From Sinorhizobium fredii USDA 205 (lineage in GTDB: Bacteria > Pseudomonadota > Alphaproteobacteria > Rhizobiales > Rhizobiaceae): 64,000 bases of DNA. The first letter of the stretch is position 1; each line of letters begins with the position of its first letter. Below the pieces are notes generated by a model. The model saw only the letters and a program-made list of their open reading frames with translations. It did not search any database and had not been told where the DNA came from. Positions 1-8,776 of the stretch are shown one piece after another. The DNA lies in assembly GCF_001461695.1 (NCBI RefSeq), contig NZ_AUTC01000130.1, positions 18,167 through 82,166 on the forward strand. The letters are read 5' to 3'. Position numbers and translations under genes: made by a program.

Positions 1-744
1 TCGCTCGACAATCCGGACGAGATCGCCTTCGGCACGGCGGCAAGCATTGCCACCTCGGCCGATGTCCAGCCCTCGACGCTGGTGCGCTTCGCCCAGCATT
101 TCGGCTTCGAAGGCTTTTCGAGCCTGCAGCAGATCTTTCGGGCCCGCCTGCGCGAGCGGACGCCGGGCTACGAGGACCGGTTGAAGGCGTTGCGCGGCAA
201 TGACCACAGCCGGCTCGAAAGCGGCTCGATCTTCAACGGCTTCGTTGCGGCCGCGCACCGATCGCTCGACAACATCGCGACATCCGTCGACCCGCAAGCC
301 TTCGAGCAAGCCGTCGACATCCTCGCCAGGGCGGACACGATCTACCTGATCGCCAAGCGCCGCTCCTATCCGATTTCCAGCTACATGGCCTATGCCTTCG
401 GCAAGCTGAAGGTGAAATACCAGCATGTCGGCACGGCCGCCGGCATCGACGACGATATGCTGGCGATGGCGACGAAACAGGATGCCGCCTTCGCCGTCAG
501 CTTTTCGCCCTACGCATCGGAGAGCGCCGCCCAGGCTCGCCTGTTGGCGAACCGAAAGGTTCCGGTCGTGTCGCTGACCGATTCCGCCTTCTCACCGCTG
601 GCCGAGTCGTCGAAAGTGTGGTTCGAACTCGTCGAGGCCGATCACGCCGGCTTCCGCTCGCTTTCGGCCAGCATGGCCTTCGCCATGGCGCTGACCGTGG
701 CGATCGCCGAGAAGCGGCGGCGTGCCGAGGACGCGGCAATATAG
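1..744 (+). CDS. iolR: MurR/RpiR-family transcriptional regulator, probable IolR (5' end outside window)
   Basis: The frame is open from base 1, so the true start lies upstream. The visible part begins in the middle of the N-terminal RpiR helix-turn-helix (SIATSADVQPSTLVRFAQ) and continues into a C-terminal SIS sugar-phosphate-binding domain (about residues 95-220 of the visible part, with YLIAKRRSYPISSYMAY and AFAVSFSPYASES). RpiR/SIS regulators sense phosphosugars. It lies directly upstream of iolC in the same direction, so it is inferred to be the IolR repressor of inositol catabolism. The family call is firm; the gene name rests on context. Confidence 0.8.
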   Translation, partial: SLDNPDEIAFGTAASIATSADVQPSTLVRFAQHFGFEGFSSLQQIFRARLRERTPGYEDRLKALRGNDHSRLESGSIFNGFVAAAHRSLDNIATSVDPQAFEQAVDILARADTIYLIAKRRSYPISSYMAYAFGKLKVKYQHVGTAAGIDDDMLAMATKQDAAFAVSFSPYASESAAQARLLANRKVPVVSLTDSAFSPLAESSKVWFELVEADHAGFRSLSASMAFAMALTVAIAEKRRRAEDAAI

Positions 745-747
745 AAC

Positions 748-786
748 GGAAATTCCATATTGACGAAATGACGGAATTTATGTTTC
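748..786 (+). promoter_or_regulatory. Putative IolR operator / iolC promoter region
   Basis: The 109-bp gap before iolC is AT-rich compared with its surroundings. It holds GGAA-TTTATG-TTTC (773-786), one mismatch from the GGAA-N6-TTCC motif described for rhizobial IolR. It also holds an inverted pair AATTCC/GGAATT (from 751 and ending about 778) and a TTGACG hexamer (760-765) usable as a -35. A role as operator is inference. Confidence 0.4.
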
Positions 787-853
787 ATACGCTCATCGCC
801 CATGACACGATCATAACTGTCGGCGCCGTCGCGGCGGCCGCGGGGAGGAAGCA

Positions 854-2800
854 GTGAGCCAGAGTTTATCGGCACAAGTTCCAGCGGGCGGCAAGCCCCT
901 CGACATCATCACGATCGGCAGAGCTTCGGTCGACCTTTACGGTCAGCAGATCGGCACCCGGCTTGAAGACGTGGCGAGCTTTGCCAAATCCGTTGGCGGC
1001 TGCCCCTGCAACATTTCGGTCGGCACAGCGCGCCTGGGCCTGAAATCGGCGCTGTTGACGCGCGTCGGCAACGAGCAGATGGGGCGCTTCATCCGCGAAC
1101 AGCTTCAACGCGAGGGCGTGGAGACGCGTGGCATCGTCACCGATCCGGAGCGTCTGACGGCGCTCGCAATTCTTTCCGTCGAGAACGAAAAATCCTTCCC
1201 GCTGCTCTTCTACCGCGACAATTGCGCGGACAACGCCCTCAACGAGGACGATATCGCGGAGGACTTCATTCGCTCTGCCCGCGCGGTCCTCGTTACCGGC
1301 ACGCATTTTTCGAAGCCCAATACGGATGCCGCCCAGCGCAAGGCGATCCGGATCGCCAAGGAGAGCGGCGCGAAGATCGTCTTCGATATCGATTATCGCC
1401 CGAACCTCTGGGGTCTCGCCGGCCACGATGCGGGCGAAAGCCGCTACATCGCGTCCGATCGCGTCTCGGCGCATCTGAAGACCGTGCTCGGCGACTGCGA
1501 CCTGATCGTCGGCACCGAGGAAGAGGTGCTGATCGCCTCGGGCGAAAGCGACCTGCTCCAGGCACTCAAGACCATCCGTTCCCTGTCCCATGCGACGATC
1601 GTGCTGAAGCGCGGGCCGATGGGGTGCATCGTCTATGACGGACCGATCTCCGACGATCTCGAAGACGGTATCGTCGGCAAGGGCTTCCCGATCGAGGTCT
1701 ACAACGTGCTCGGCGCCGGCGACGCCTTCATGTCCGGCTTCCTGCGCGGTTGGCTGAAGGGCGAGCCGCATGCGACGTCCGCCACCTGGGCCAATGCCTG
1801 CGGCGCCTTCGCGGTGTCGCGGCTGCTCTGCGCGCCGGAGATCCCGACCTGGATCGAACTGCGGTTCTTCCTGGAAAACGGCAGCAAGGAAAGGGCGCTG
1901 CGCAAGGACGAGGCGATCAACCACGTGCACTGGGCGACGACGCGCCGCCGTGACATCCCGCTTCTGATGGCGCTCGCGATCGACCACCGCAGCCAGTTGG
2001 AAGATATCGCCGAAGGCAAGCCGGAACTGCTGGCGCGCATCCCGGCCTTCAAAGCTCTGGCCGTCAAGGCGGCCGCCGAAGTCGCCGCCGGCCGGCCCGG
2101 CTTCGGCATGCTGATCGACGACAAATACGGCCGCGATGCGCTCTATGCCGCCGGTGCCCAGCGCGATTTCTGGATCGGCAAACCGATCGAGCTTCCCGGC
2201 TCCCGGCCGCTGCAGTTCGAGTTCAGCCAGGATCTCGGCAGCCGCCTCATCGACTGGCCGGTCGACCACTGCATCAAGGTGCTGTCCTTCTACCACCCGG
2301 ACGATCCGGCCGAGCTCAAGGCCGCCCAGGTCGCCAAGCTGCGCTCGGCCTTCGAGGCGGCCCGCAAGGTCGGCCGCGAGATCCTGATCGAGATCATCGC
2401 CGGCAAGCACGGCAAGCTCGATGACGACACGATTCCGCGCGCCCTCAACGAGCTCTATGATGCCGGCCTGAAGCCGGATTGGTGGAAGCTCGAGCCGCAG
2501 GCGAGCCGCACCGCCTGGGCCGCCATCGACGCCGTGATCGAGACGCGCGATCCGCTATGCCGGGGTGTCGTCCTGCTCGGCCTCGAGGCCCCCTATGAGG
2601 TCCTCAAGGACGGCTTTGCGGCGGCAAGGACCTCGAAGACGGTAAAGGGATTTGCGGTCGGCCGGACGATCTTTGCCGACGCCGCCAAGACCTGGCTCAC
2701 CGGCTCGATGACCGACGAACAGGCCGTCGCCGACATGGCGGCAAAATTCAAGGCGCTGGTGGATCTGTGGCTCCAATTGGGTGAAACCAAGGCTGCTTAA
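854..2800 (+). CDS. iolC: 5-dehydro-2-deoxygluconokinase IolC fused to DUF2090 domain
   Basis: IolC phosphorylates 2-deoxy-5-keto-D-gluconate in myo-inositol degradation. The 648-residue protein starts at GTG 854, with a strong GGGGAGGAA ribosome site at 842-850. Residues about 15-330 are a PfkB/ribokinase-type kinase: an N-terminal GRASVDLYGQQIG and the catalytic anion-hole motif GAGDAF at about 287-292. Residues about 335-645 form a second, aldolase-like DUF2090 domain. This fusion is about twice the length of Bacillus-type IolC and is common in alphaproteobacteria. It is first in the catabolic operon with iolD, iolE and iolB. Confidence 0.95.
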   Translation: MSQSLSAQVPAGGKPLDIITIGRASVDLYGQQIGTRLEDVASFAKSVGGCPCNISVGTARLGLKSALLTRVGNEQMGRFIREQLQREGVETRGIVTDPERLTALAILSVENEKSFPLLFYRDNCADNALNEDDIAEDFIRSARAVLVTGTHFSKPNTDAAQRKAIRIAKESGAKIVFDIDYRPNLWGLAGHDAGESRYIASDRVSAHLKTVLGDCDLIVGTEEEVLIASGESDLLQALKTIRSLSHATIVLKRGPMGCIVYDGPISDDLEDGIVGKGFPIEVYNVLGAGDAFMSGFLRGWLKGEPHATSATWANACGAFAVSRLLCAPEIPTWIELRFFLENGSKERALRKDEAINHVHWATTRRRDIPLLMALAIDHRSQLEDIAEGKPELLARIPAFKALAVKAAAEVAAGRPGFGMLIDDKYGRDALYAAGAQRDFWIGKPIELPGSRPLQFEFSQDLGSRLIDWPVDHCIKVLSFYHPDDPAELKAAQVAKLRSAFEAARKVGREILIEIIAGKHGKLDDDTIPRALNELYDAGLKPDWWKLEPQASRTAWAAIDAVIETRDPLCRGVVLLGLEAPYEVLKDGFAAARTSKTVKGFAVGRTIFADAAKTWLTGSMTDEQAVADMAAKFKALVDLWLQLGETKAA

Positions 2801-2920
2801 GCAACACAAGGACAAGTGGGAAGCGCCCGCATCCTGCTCTAACTTATGGAGTGGATCGCCGGCTGGCGGCATCAAACGACAATAGGCGGAGCGGACTTCG
2901 CCACCTGGAGGAAATTCAAA

Positions 2921-4774
2921 ATGAGCCAGAAAACCGTGCGCCTGACCATGGCCCAGGCCGTGGCGCGGTTCATGACCCGGCAGATGACCGTCATCGACGG
3001 CAAGCGCGTGCCGATCTTCGGCGGCGTCTTCGCGATCTTCGGCCACGGCAACGTCGCCGGCGTCGGCGAAGCGCTCTATGCCATCCGTGAAACCCTGCCG
3101 ACCTACCGTGCCCAGAACGAGCAGGGCATGGCGAATGCGGCGATCGCCTTCGCCAAGGCGAGCTTCCGCCGCCGCTTCATGGCCTGCACGAGCTCGATCG
3201 GCCCGGGAGCGCTCAACATGGTGACTTCGGCGGCACTCGCCCATGTCAACCGCCTGCCGGTGCTCTTCCTGCCCGGCGACGTCTTCGCCAATCGCCGGCC
3301 CGACCCGGTGCTGCAGCAGGTCGAAGGCTTCGGCGACGGCACGATCTCGGCCAATGACTGCTTCCGTCCGGTGTCGCGCTATTTCGACCGCATCACCCGG
3401 CCAGAGCAGATCATCCCGGCGCTTCGCCGCGCCATGCAGGTGCTGACCGATCCTGCCGATTGCGGCCCGGTGACGCTGTCGCTCTGCCAGGACGTCCAGG
3501 CGGAAGCCTATGATTATCCGGAATCCTTCTTCGACGAGAAGGTCTGGGTGCCGCGCCGCGTCGAGCCCGATCTCGACGAGCTGGCATCGGCGATCGAATT
3601 GCTCAAATCCGCGAAGAAGCCGATCATCATCGCCGGCGGCGGCGTGCTCTACGCGGAAGCCACCGCAGACCTCGCGAACTTTGCAGAAAAGCACGGCATT
3701 CCGGTCGTCGAGACGCAGGCTGGCAAGTCCGCCCTGCCGCACTCGCATCCGCTCAACATGGGCTCCGTCGGCGTCACCGGCACCTCCGCCTCCAACCGGC
3801 TTGCCGAGGAGACCGATCTCGTTCTTGCCGTAGGCTCGCGCCTCCAGGATTTCACCACCGGTTCCTGGGCGCTCTTCAAGAACGACGACCTGAAGATCAT
3901 CGGCCTCAACGTCCAGCCTTTCGACGCCGGCAAGCACAATGGCCTGCCGGTCATCTGCGACGCGCGCGCCGGCCTCAACAGGATGTCGGGCGGCCTCGGC
4001 GGCTATAGGGTCGATCCGAGCTGGACCGAGAAGGCGAAAGCCGACAAGGCCGAGTGGCTGGCTGCGGCCGACAAGGCGACGGCGACGACCAATGCGGCGC
4101 TTCCCTCCGATGCCCAGGTGATCGGCGCCGTCCAGCGCGCCCGCGGCGGCAGCAAGACGACGCTCATCTGCGCGGCCGGCGGTCTGCCCGGCGAGCTGCA
4201 CAAGCTCTGGCAGGCGGAAGAGCCCGGCGGCTACCATATGGAATACGGCTTCTCGACCATGGGCTACGAGGTCGCCGGCGGCCTCGGCGTCAAGCTCGCC
4301 AGACCCGAGCGCGACGTGATCGTCATGGTCGGCGACGGTAGCTACATGATGCTGAACTCGGAGATCGCCTCGTCGATCATGCTCGGCGCCAAGTTCACCA
4401 TCGTTCTCTTGGACAATGCCGGTTATGGTTGCATCAACCGACTGCAGATGGAGACCGGCGGCGCCAACTTCAACAACCTCTTGCAGGACACGCACCACGT
4501 CGAACTGCCGCAGATCGACTTCGCCGCGCACGCCGCTGCCATGGGCGCCGTCACCCGCAAGGTCGGCTCGATCCCGGAACTCGAAGCAGCGCTCGCTGAA
4601 ACCGCCAACGAAGCGCGCACCACGGTCATCGTCATCGATACGCATCCGCTGATCACGACGGAGGCCGGCGGCCATTGGTGGGACGTCGCGGTTCCCGAGG
4701 TTTCGGAGCGGGCGGAGGTGAAGGCGGCCCGCGAGGGCTACGAGAAGGCGCTCCAGTCGCAGCGCTTCGGTTAA
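2921..4774 (+). CDS. iolD: 3D-(3,5/4)-trihydroxycyclohexane-1,2-dione acylhydrolase (decyclizing) IolD
   Basis: A thiamine-diphosphate enzyme that opens the ring of trihydroxycyclohexanedione to 5-deoxy-glucuronate. The protein is 617 residues. It has the N-terminal PYR domain, a central domain with ILLKSAKKPIIIAGGGV, and a C-terminal PP domain with the ThDP/Mg motif VGDGSYMM (about residue 470) followed by LLDNAGYGCIN. The start at 2921 is chosen because it follows CTGGAGGAA (2905-2913) and the protein begins MSQKTVRLTMAQA. An in-frame ATG at 2846 would add 25 atypical residues. It lies 120 bp after iolC on the same strand. Confidence 0.95.
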   Translation: MSQKTVRLTMAQAVARFMTRQMTVIDGKRVPIFGGVFAIFGHGNVAGVGEALYAIRETLPTYRAQNEQGMANAAIAFAKASFRRRFMACTSSIGPGALNMVTSAALAHVNRLPVLFLPGDVFANRRPDPVLQQVEGFGDGTISANDCFRPVSRYFDRITRPEQIIPALRRAMQVLTDPADCGPVTLSLCQDVQAEAYDYPESFFDEKVWVPRRVEPDLDELASAIELLKSAKKPIIIAGGGVLYAEATADLANFAEKHGIPVVETQAGKSALPHSHPLNMGSVGVTGTSASNRLAEETDLVLAVGSRLQDFTTGSWALFKNDDLKIIGLNVQPFDAGKHNGLPVICDARAGLNRMSGGLGGYRVDPSWTEKAKADKAEWLAAADKATATTNAALPSDAQVIGAVQRARGGSKTTLICAAGGLPGELHKLWQAEEPGGYHMEYGFSTMGYEVAGGLGVKLARPERDVIVMVGDGSYMMLNSEIASSIMLGAKFTIVLLDNAGYGCINRLQMETGGANFNNLLQDTHHVELPQIDFAAHAAAMGAVTRKVGSIPELEAALAETANEARTTVIVIDTHPLITTEAGGHWWDVAVPEVSERAEVKAAREGYEKALQSQRFG

Positions 4775-4825
4775 GATTGCCCTTCCGGCGCCTGCGTTTG
4801 CTGCGCGGGCGCCGTCAGCAAGCGC

Positions 4826-4957
4826 CCCTCTCCTCGGGTTTAACCCGAGGACTAACCCTCTCCCGGCAAGCGGGGAGAGGGGACTTCAGAGGGGCGCGGC
4901 ACATCCCTTCTCCCCGTCCTCACGGGGAGAAGGTGGCGGCAGCCGGATGAGGGGCGC
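4826..4957 (+). repeat. RIME1-like intergenic palindromic element (iolD-iolE junction)
   Basis: Two GC-rich hairpins of the CCTCTCCC...GGGGAGAGG and CCTTCTCCCCG...CGGGGAGAAGG kind, ending in CCGGATGAGGGGCGC. This is the layout of rhizobial RIME1 elements. A perfect 21-nt palindrome (TCCTCGGGTT-T-AACCCGAGGA) is added inside the 5' half. Related copies are at 5956-6112, 27763-27876 and 54045-54147. Confidence 0.75.
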
Positions 4958-5035
4958 GCCCCGCCCACTATTTCCGCACCAGGGAAACAACAATCTTCCG
5001 CCTCCAAGCGGATGCAGTGATAGAAAGCAAGAGAC

Positions 5036-5935
5036 ATGATCCGCTACGGAACCAACCCGATCGCCTGGAGCAATGACGACGATCATTCGATCGGCGCGCA
5101 TCTGACGCTCGAGGATTGCCTGTCCGATTGCCAGAAGATCGGCTTCGACGGTATCGAGAAGGGCCACAAGATGCCGTCCGATCCTGAGGCGCTGAAGCAG
5201 AAGCTTGGCTCCTACGACCTCGTATTCGTTTCCGGCTGGCATTCCACCAACTTGCTCACCCATGACGTCGAGGCCGAGAAGAAGGCGATCCAGCCGCATC
5301 TCGACCTCCTGAAGCACAATGGCTGCAAAGTGGCGATCGTCTGCGAAACCTCCAACGCCATTCACGGCGACGACTCGACATCGCTGGCGAAGGACAAGCC
5401 GGTGCTGCCGGCCGATCAGTGGAAAAAGTTCGGCGCCGATCTCGAAGCGATCGCTCGGTATTGCGCCGACCAGGGCATCGATCTTGTCTATCATCACCAC
5501 ATGGGCACGATCGTCCAGACCGGCGAGGAGATCGACCTTTTGATGCAGAACACCGGCCCGGCGACGAAGCTGCTGCTCGATACCGGCCACGCCTGGTTCG
5601 GCGGCTCCGATCCGGCGGAAGTGGCGCGGAAATACATGCACCGCGTCCGCCACATCCATTGCAAGAACGTCCGCCCGGCGGTTCGCAAGATCGTCGAAGG
5701 CGAAGGCCTCTCCTTCCTTGAGGGCGTGCGCCGCGGCGTCTTCACGGTTCCTGGCGACTCCGAAGGTGGCGTCGATTTCCTGCCGGTGCTGAAAATCGCG
5801 GCCGAACACGGCTATGATGGCTGGCTGGTGATCGAGGCCGAGCAGGATTCGGCGATGCGCAATCCCTTCGAATATCAATCGCTCGGGCTGAAATCGCTGA
5901 AGGCGTTTGCGAAGGAAGCCGGGCTCGACCAGTAA
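5036..5935 (+). CDS. iolE: Myo-inosose-2 dehydratase IolE
   Basis: IolE dehydrates 2-keto-myo-inositol to the trihydroxycyclohexanedione used by IolD. The 299-residue sequence is collinear with the family from [16 protein letters not shown] onward. It has the xylose-isomerase-like TIM barrel with metal-ligand regions such as [19 protein letters not shown] and the C-terminal LVIEAEQD. It is third in the iol cluster, 261 bp after iolD, with a RIME1-like element in that gap. Confidence 0.95.
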   Translation: MIRYGTNPIAWSNDDDHSIGAHLTLEDCLSDCQKIGFDGIEKGHKMPSDPEALKQKLGSYDLVFVSGWHSTNLLTHDVEAEKKAIQPHLDLLKHNGCKVAIVCETSNAIHGDDSTSLAKDKPVLPADQWKKFGADLEAIARYCADQGIDLVYHHHMGTIVQTGEEIDLLMQNTGPATKLLLDTGHAWFGGSDPAEVARKYMHRVRHIHCKNVRPAVRKIVEGEGLSFLEGVRRGVFTVPGDSEGGVDFLPVLKIAAEHGYDGWLVIEAEQDSAMRNPFEYQSLGLKSLKAFAKEAGLDQ

Positions 5936-5955
5936 AACTTCATCGGCTGTGGCGG

Positions 5956-6112
5956 CCCCTCATCCGGCTGCCGCCACCTTCTCCCCGCGCGCGGGGAGAA
6001 GGGATATGCCGCAGCACCTCCGTGTCCCCTCTCCCTTGAGGGGCGGGAAGAGACAAAAGGCAATCCCCAGAATCCCCTCTCCCCGCGCGCGGGGAGAGGG
6101 TTAGGGTGAGGG
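5956..6112 (+). repeat. RIME1-like intergenic palindromic element (iolE-iolB junction)
   Basis: Begins CCCCTCATCCGGCTGCCGCC and ends GGTTAGGGTGAGGG, so it is in the opposite orientation to the 4826 copy. It contains the hairpins CTTCTCCCCGC/GCGGGGAGAAG (from 5979) and CCTCTCCCCGC/GCGGGGAGAGG (about 6076-6100), plus a middle CCCCTCTCCCTTGAGGGG hairpin. Read through, it would give strong structure in the iol transcript. Confidence 0.75.
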
Positions 6113-6170
6113 ACCAAGCGCCGCGCCCGATAAGGCTGGGAGCCGGAATTGAACAAACAGGAGACCGTAT

Positions 6171-6971
6171 ATGTCCAAACTGCTCGTCAAACCGAAAGCA
6201 CAATCCGGCCTGATGCAGGAGATCACGCCCGAGAGCGCCGGCTGGACCTATGTCGGTTTCGCGCTCAACCGTCTGAAGCCGGGAGAAACCACGAGCGGCG
6301 AAGCCGGCGACAAGGAGCTTTGCCTCGTGCTCGTCAGCGGTAAGGCAAAGGTTTCCGTCGACGGCGAGGACTTCGGCGAACTCGGCGAGCGCATGACGCC
6401 CTTCGAGGGGCGGCCCTACGCCGTCTATGTGCCGAAGGGCGGCAAATGGCAGGCCGAGGCGACGACCGATCTCGATCTCGCCGTCTGCTCGGCACCCGGC
6501 GGCGAGGGCTTCAAGGCCAAGGTCATCCGCCCCGGCACGCATCCGCAGATGACCCGCGGCAAGGGCACCAACACCCGCTATGTTACCAACATCATGCCGG
6601 AGGACGACGGCTCGGCGCAGTCGCTGCTCGTCGTCGAGGTGATCACCCCGGGCGGCCATACCTCTTCCTACCCGCCGCACAAGCACGACCAGGACGACCT
6701 GCCGGCCGAAAGCTATCTGGAAGAAACCTACTACCACCGCCTCAACCCGCCGCAGGGCTTTGCCATGCAGCGCGTCTATACGGACGACCGTTCGCTCGAC
6801 GAGACGATGGCCGTGGAGGACGGGGACGTGACGCTCGTTCCGAAGGGCTACCATCCGGTCGCCGCGATCCACGGCTACGACGCCTATTATCTGAACGTCA
6901 TGGCCGGGCCGAAGCGGATCTGGAAGTTCCACAATGCCAAGGAACATGAGTGGCTGTTCACCGGCATCTGA
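6171..6971 (+). CDS. iolB: 5-deoxy-glucuronate isomerase IolB
   Basis: IolB isomerizes 5-deoxy-glucuronate to 2-deoxy-5-keto-gluconate, the IolC substrate. The 266-residue bicupin matches the family over its length. The metal-binding C-terminal cupin shows YPPHKHDQDD (about residues 167-176), LEETYYHRL and the late YHPVAAIHGY. A CAGGAGACC ribosome site precedes ATG 6171. It is last in the iolC-D-E-B set. The dehydrogenase (IolG), IolA and transport genes are not in the window. Confidence 0.95.
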   Translation: MSKLLVKPKAQSGLMQEITPESAGWTYVGFALNRLKPGETTSGEAGDKELCLVLVSGKAKVSVDGEDFGELGERMTPFEGRPYAVYVPKGGKWQAEATTDLDLAVCSAPGGEGFKAKVIRPGTHPQMTRGKGTNTRYVTNIMPEDDGSAQSLLVVEVITPGGHTSSYPPHKHDQDDLPAESYLEETYYHRLNPPQGFAMQRVYTDDRSLDETMAVEDGDVTLVPKGYHPVAAIHGYDAYYLNVMAGPKRIWKFHNAKEHEWLFTGI

Positions 6972-7052
6972 GCCGGGATAGCAACACCACTCGACGAAAC
7001 GGGCGGGCGCCCTATCGTATGTTGCTGACGCAAAGCGACGAGGAGGCCTCCC

Positions 7053-7457
7053 ATGCACATCGACGGCCAGTGCCATTGCGGCTTCGTGACCTATGAGGCG
7101 GAGATCGACCCGGAGGACGTGTCGATCTGCCATTGCACCGATTGCCAGCGGCTGACGGGCTCCGCCTATCGGGTGACGGCGGGCGCGCCGCGCGCCTCGT
7201 TCCGGCAGACCGGCGGCGAGCCGAAGCTCTACGTCAAGACCGCCGCGAACGGGCGCAAACGCCTGCAATTCTTCTGCCCGCACTGCGGCTCGCCGGTCTA
7301 TACGACCGGGACGGACGAGGACGCGGAAGAGATCGGCATCCGCGTCGGGACGATCAACCAGCGCCAGGAACTCCCGCCCCGCTCGCAGATCTGGTGCTCC
7401 TCCGCCCTGCCGTGGGTGGGCGACATCGGCGCGTTACCGGGGCGGCCACGGGACTGA
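7053..7457 (+). CDS. GFA (glutathione-dependent formaldehyde-activating) domain protein
   Basis: A 134-residue zinc-binding protein. The Mss4-like/GFA fold is indicated by three cysteine groups: GQCHCGF near the N-terminus, SICHCTDCQRL, and FFCPHCGSPVY. The C-terminal WCSSALPWV is typical of the family. AGGAGG precedes ATG 7053 closely. The family name comes from formaldehyde-glutathione adduct formation, but most single-domain members have no proven substrate. It stands alone between iolB and an inverted-repeat element. Confidence 0.85.
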   Translation: MHIDGQCHCGFVTYEAEIDPEDVSICHCTDCQRLTGSAYRVTAGAPRASFRQTGGEPKLYVKTAANGRKRLQFFCPHCGSPVYTTGTDEDAEEIGIRVGTINQRQELPPRSQIWCSSALPWVGDIGALPGRPRD

Positions 7458-7481
7458 ACACGTAGTTTAGCGCGGGTTGAT

Positions 7482-7682
7482 ACCCCCCTCTGCCCTGCCG
7501 GGCATCTCCCCCACAAGGGGGGAGATTGGCCAGCAGCAAAGCCGTACCCCACGGTGAGCTCACAAATGCCGAAGTCGTCGAACACACAACGGTGCCCTCT
7601 CAGCGTAGTTGATCGAGTCGGACATCGCCGCTCGCCGATCTCCCCCCTTGTGGGGGAGATGCCCGACAGGGCAGAGGGGGGT
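7482..7682 (+). repeat. ~200-bp inverted-repeat element, CCTCTGCCCTGCC family, intergenic copy
   Basis: Two 45-bp arms (7482-7526 and 7638-7682) are inverted copies with one mismatch. Each arm contains its own small hairpin CTCCCCC-ACAA-GGGGGGAG. The ~110-nt core is similar to the core of the copy inside the di-heme protein gene (43992-44187), so the whole unit, not just the arms, is repeated. It lies between the convergent GFA and epimerase genes. Confidence 0.8.
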
Positions 7683-7719
7683 GCGACGCTGGCCATTCCG
7701 CAGCCGCGCAGCGGCATAA

Positions 7720-8703
7720 TCACGCGACCGGATAGGGCCCTTCGGCAAAGACCGTGTCGTGATAGCCCTTCGAGCCGATCTCGCGCGTCAGCGGGCTTCG
7801 GAAATCCTCGCCGCGCCGCAGACATCTCAGCACATGGGCAAAATCGTATTTCGGCCTCCAGCCAAGCGACGCCATCGCACTTGCGCTCACATAGACGCGG
7901 TCGATGGATGGAAAGAGTTTCCAGCCCCGCTCCGCATAGAGCGCCTCGCAGTCCGGGAAATGACGCAGGACGACACGCGCCGCATCCGTCCTGAGCGCAG
8001 CAAGATCGTCCGGCGTGAACGGTGTCGGTGCCGAGATGATATAGCGCCCGAAGCCAAGCTCCTTCGCCTTCTCCAGCGCCGCGAGATGGGCGCTCACCAC
8101 GTCTTCGATGTCCGCCCGCCGGTAGAGCAGCTCGTTCGCCTGCGTGTTCTCCGTTTCATAGCGGCCGCGGATCTCCGCATCGTCGTCGGCCTCCGGAAAG
8201 AAGCGCGAGGTGCGCAGGACGACGACGGGCAGCCGATGCCGCCGGGCGAAGAGCTCGCAGAGCCCTTCGGCTGCGACCTTGCTGACGCCGTAGATATTGC
8301 GCGGGATCGGCGTGACGTCCTCGGTGATCCAGGCGGCCGGCGACCCGGGTGCCGGCGTCAGCGCCGAACCGAAGGCGCTCGTCGTGCTGGTGAATACGAA
8401 GGCGTCGACGCTCGCATCGGCCGCCGCTTCGAGCAAGTTGAGCGTGCCGGCGATGTTCGTCTCGACGAACTCGGAATAGCCATGGGTGGCGACATGCGGC
8501 TTGTGCAGCGTCGCCGCATGTATGACGGCGCGCACGCCGCTGACGGCGTGACGAACGAAGGCGGTGTCGGCGACCGAGCCGACATGATCGGTGAAATCCG
8601 AAGTCTTGATGTCGATGCCGCGCACCGGGCGCCCTGCCCCGCGCAACACCCGCATCAGCGCCTCGCCCAGATGGCCGGCGCTTCCCGTCACCAGTATAGT
8701 CAT
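7720..8703 (-). CDS. NAD-dependent epimerase/dehydratase (extended SDR)
   Basis: A 327-residue extended short-chain dehydrogenase. It has an N-terminal Rossmann dinucleotide site (TGSAGHLGEALMRVL, about residues 6-20) and a catalytic YGVSK (about residues 138-142). HAATLHKP and FTSTTSAFG are typical of sugar-nucleotide epimerases. A GAGGAGTGA ribosome site precedes ATG 8703. The substrate cannot be told from sequence. Confidence 0.85.
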   Translation of the reverse strand: MTILVTGSAGHLGEALMRVLRGAGRPVRGIDIKTSDFTDHVGSVADTAFVRHAVSGVRAVIHAATLHKPHVATHGYSEFVETNIAGTLNLLEAAADASVDAFVFTSTTSAFGSALTPAPGSPAAWITEDVTPIPRNIYGVSKVAAEGLCELFARRHRLPVVVLRTSRFFPEADDDAEIRGRYETENTQANELLYRRADIEDVVSAHLAALEKAKELGFGRYIISAPTPFTPDDLAALRTDAARVVLRHFPDCEALYAERGWKLFPSIDRVYVSASAMASLGWRPKYDFAHVLRCLRRGEDFRSPLTREIGSKGYHDTVFAEGPYPVA

Positions 8704-8776
8704 CCGTCACTCCTCGTTTTCCTTAAGGCTAACCGCCCCTGGTCGGGAGGAACAACGCATAAATTATGCGTCGCGA

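Noticed and set aside
866..2410. Long open frame antisense to iolC (and similar ones antisense to iolD, prfC, xseA)
   Set aside because: High-GC codon bias keeps the opposite strand free of stops; the predicted proteins are Arg/Ala/Gly-rich, lack domain motifs and have no upstream ribosome site.
4826..6112. Clustered short repeats as a CRISPR array
   Set aside because: The repeats are self-complementary, unevenly spaced, of different lengths and scattered between genes; no cas gene is nearby.
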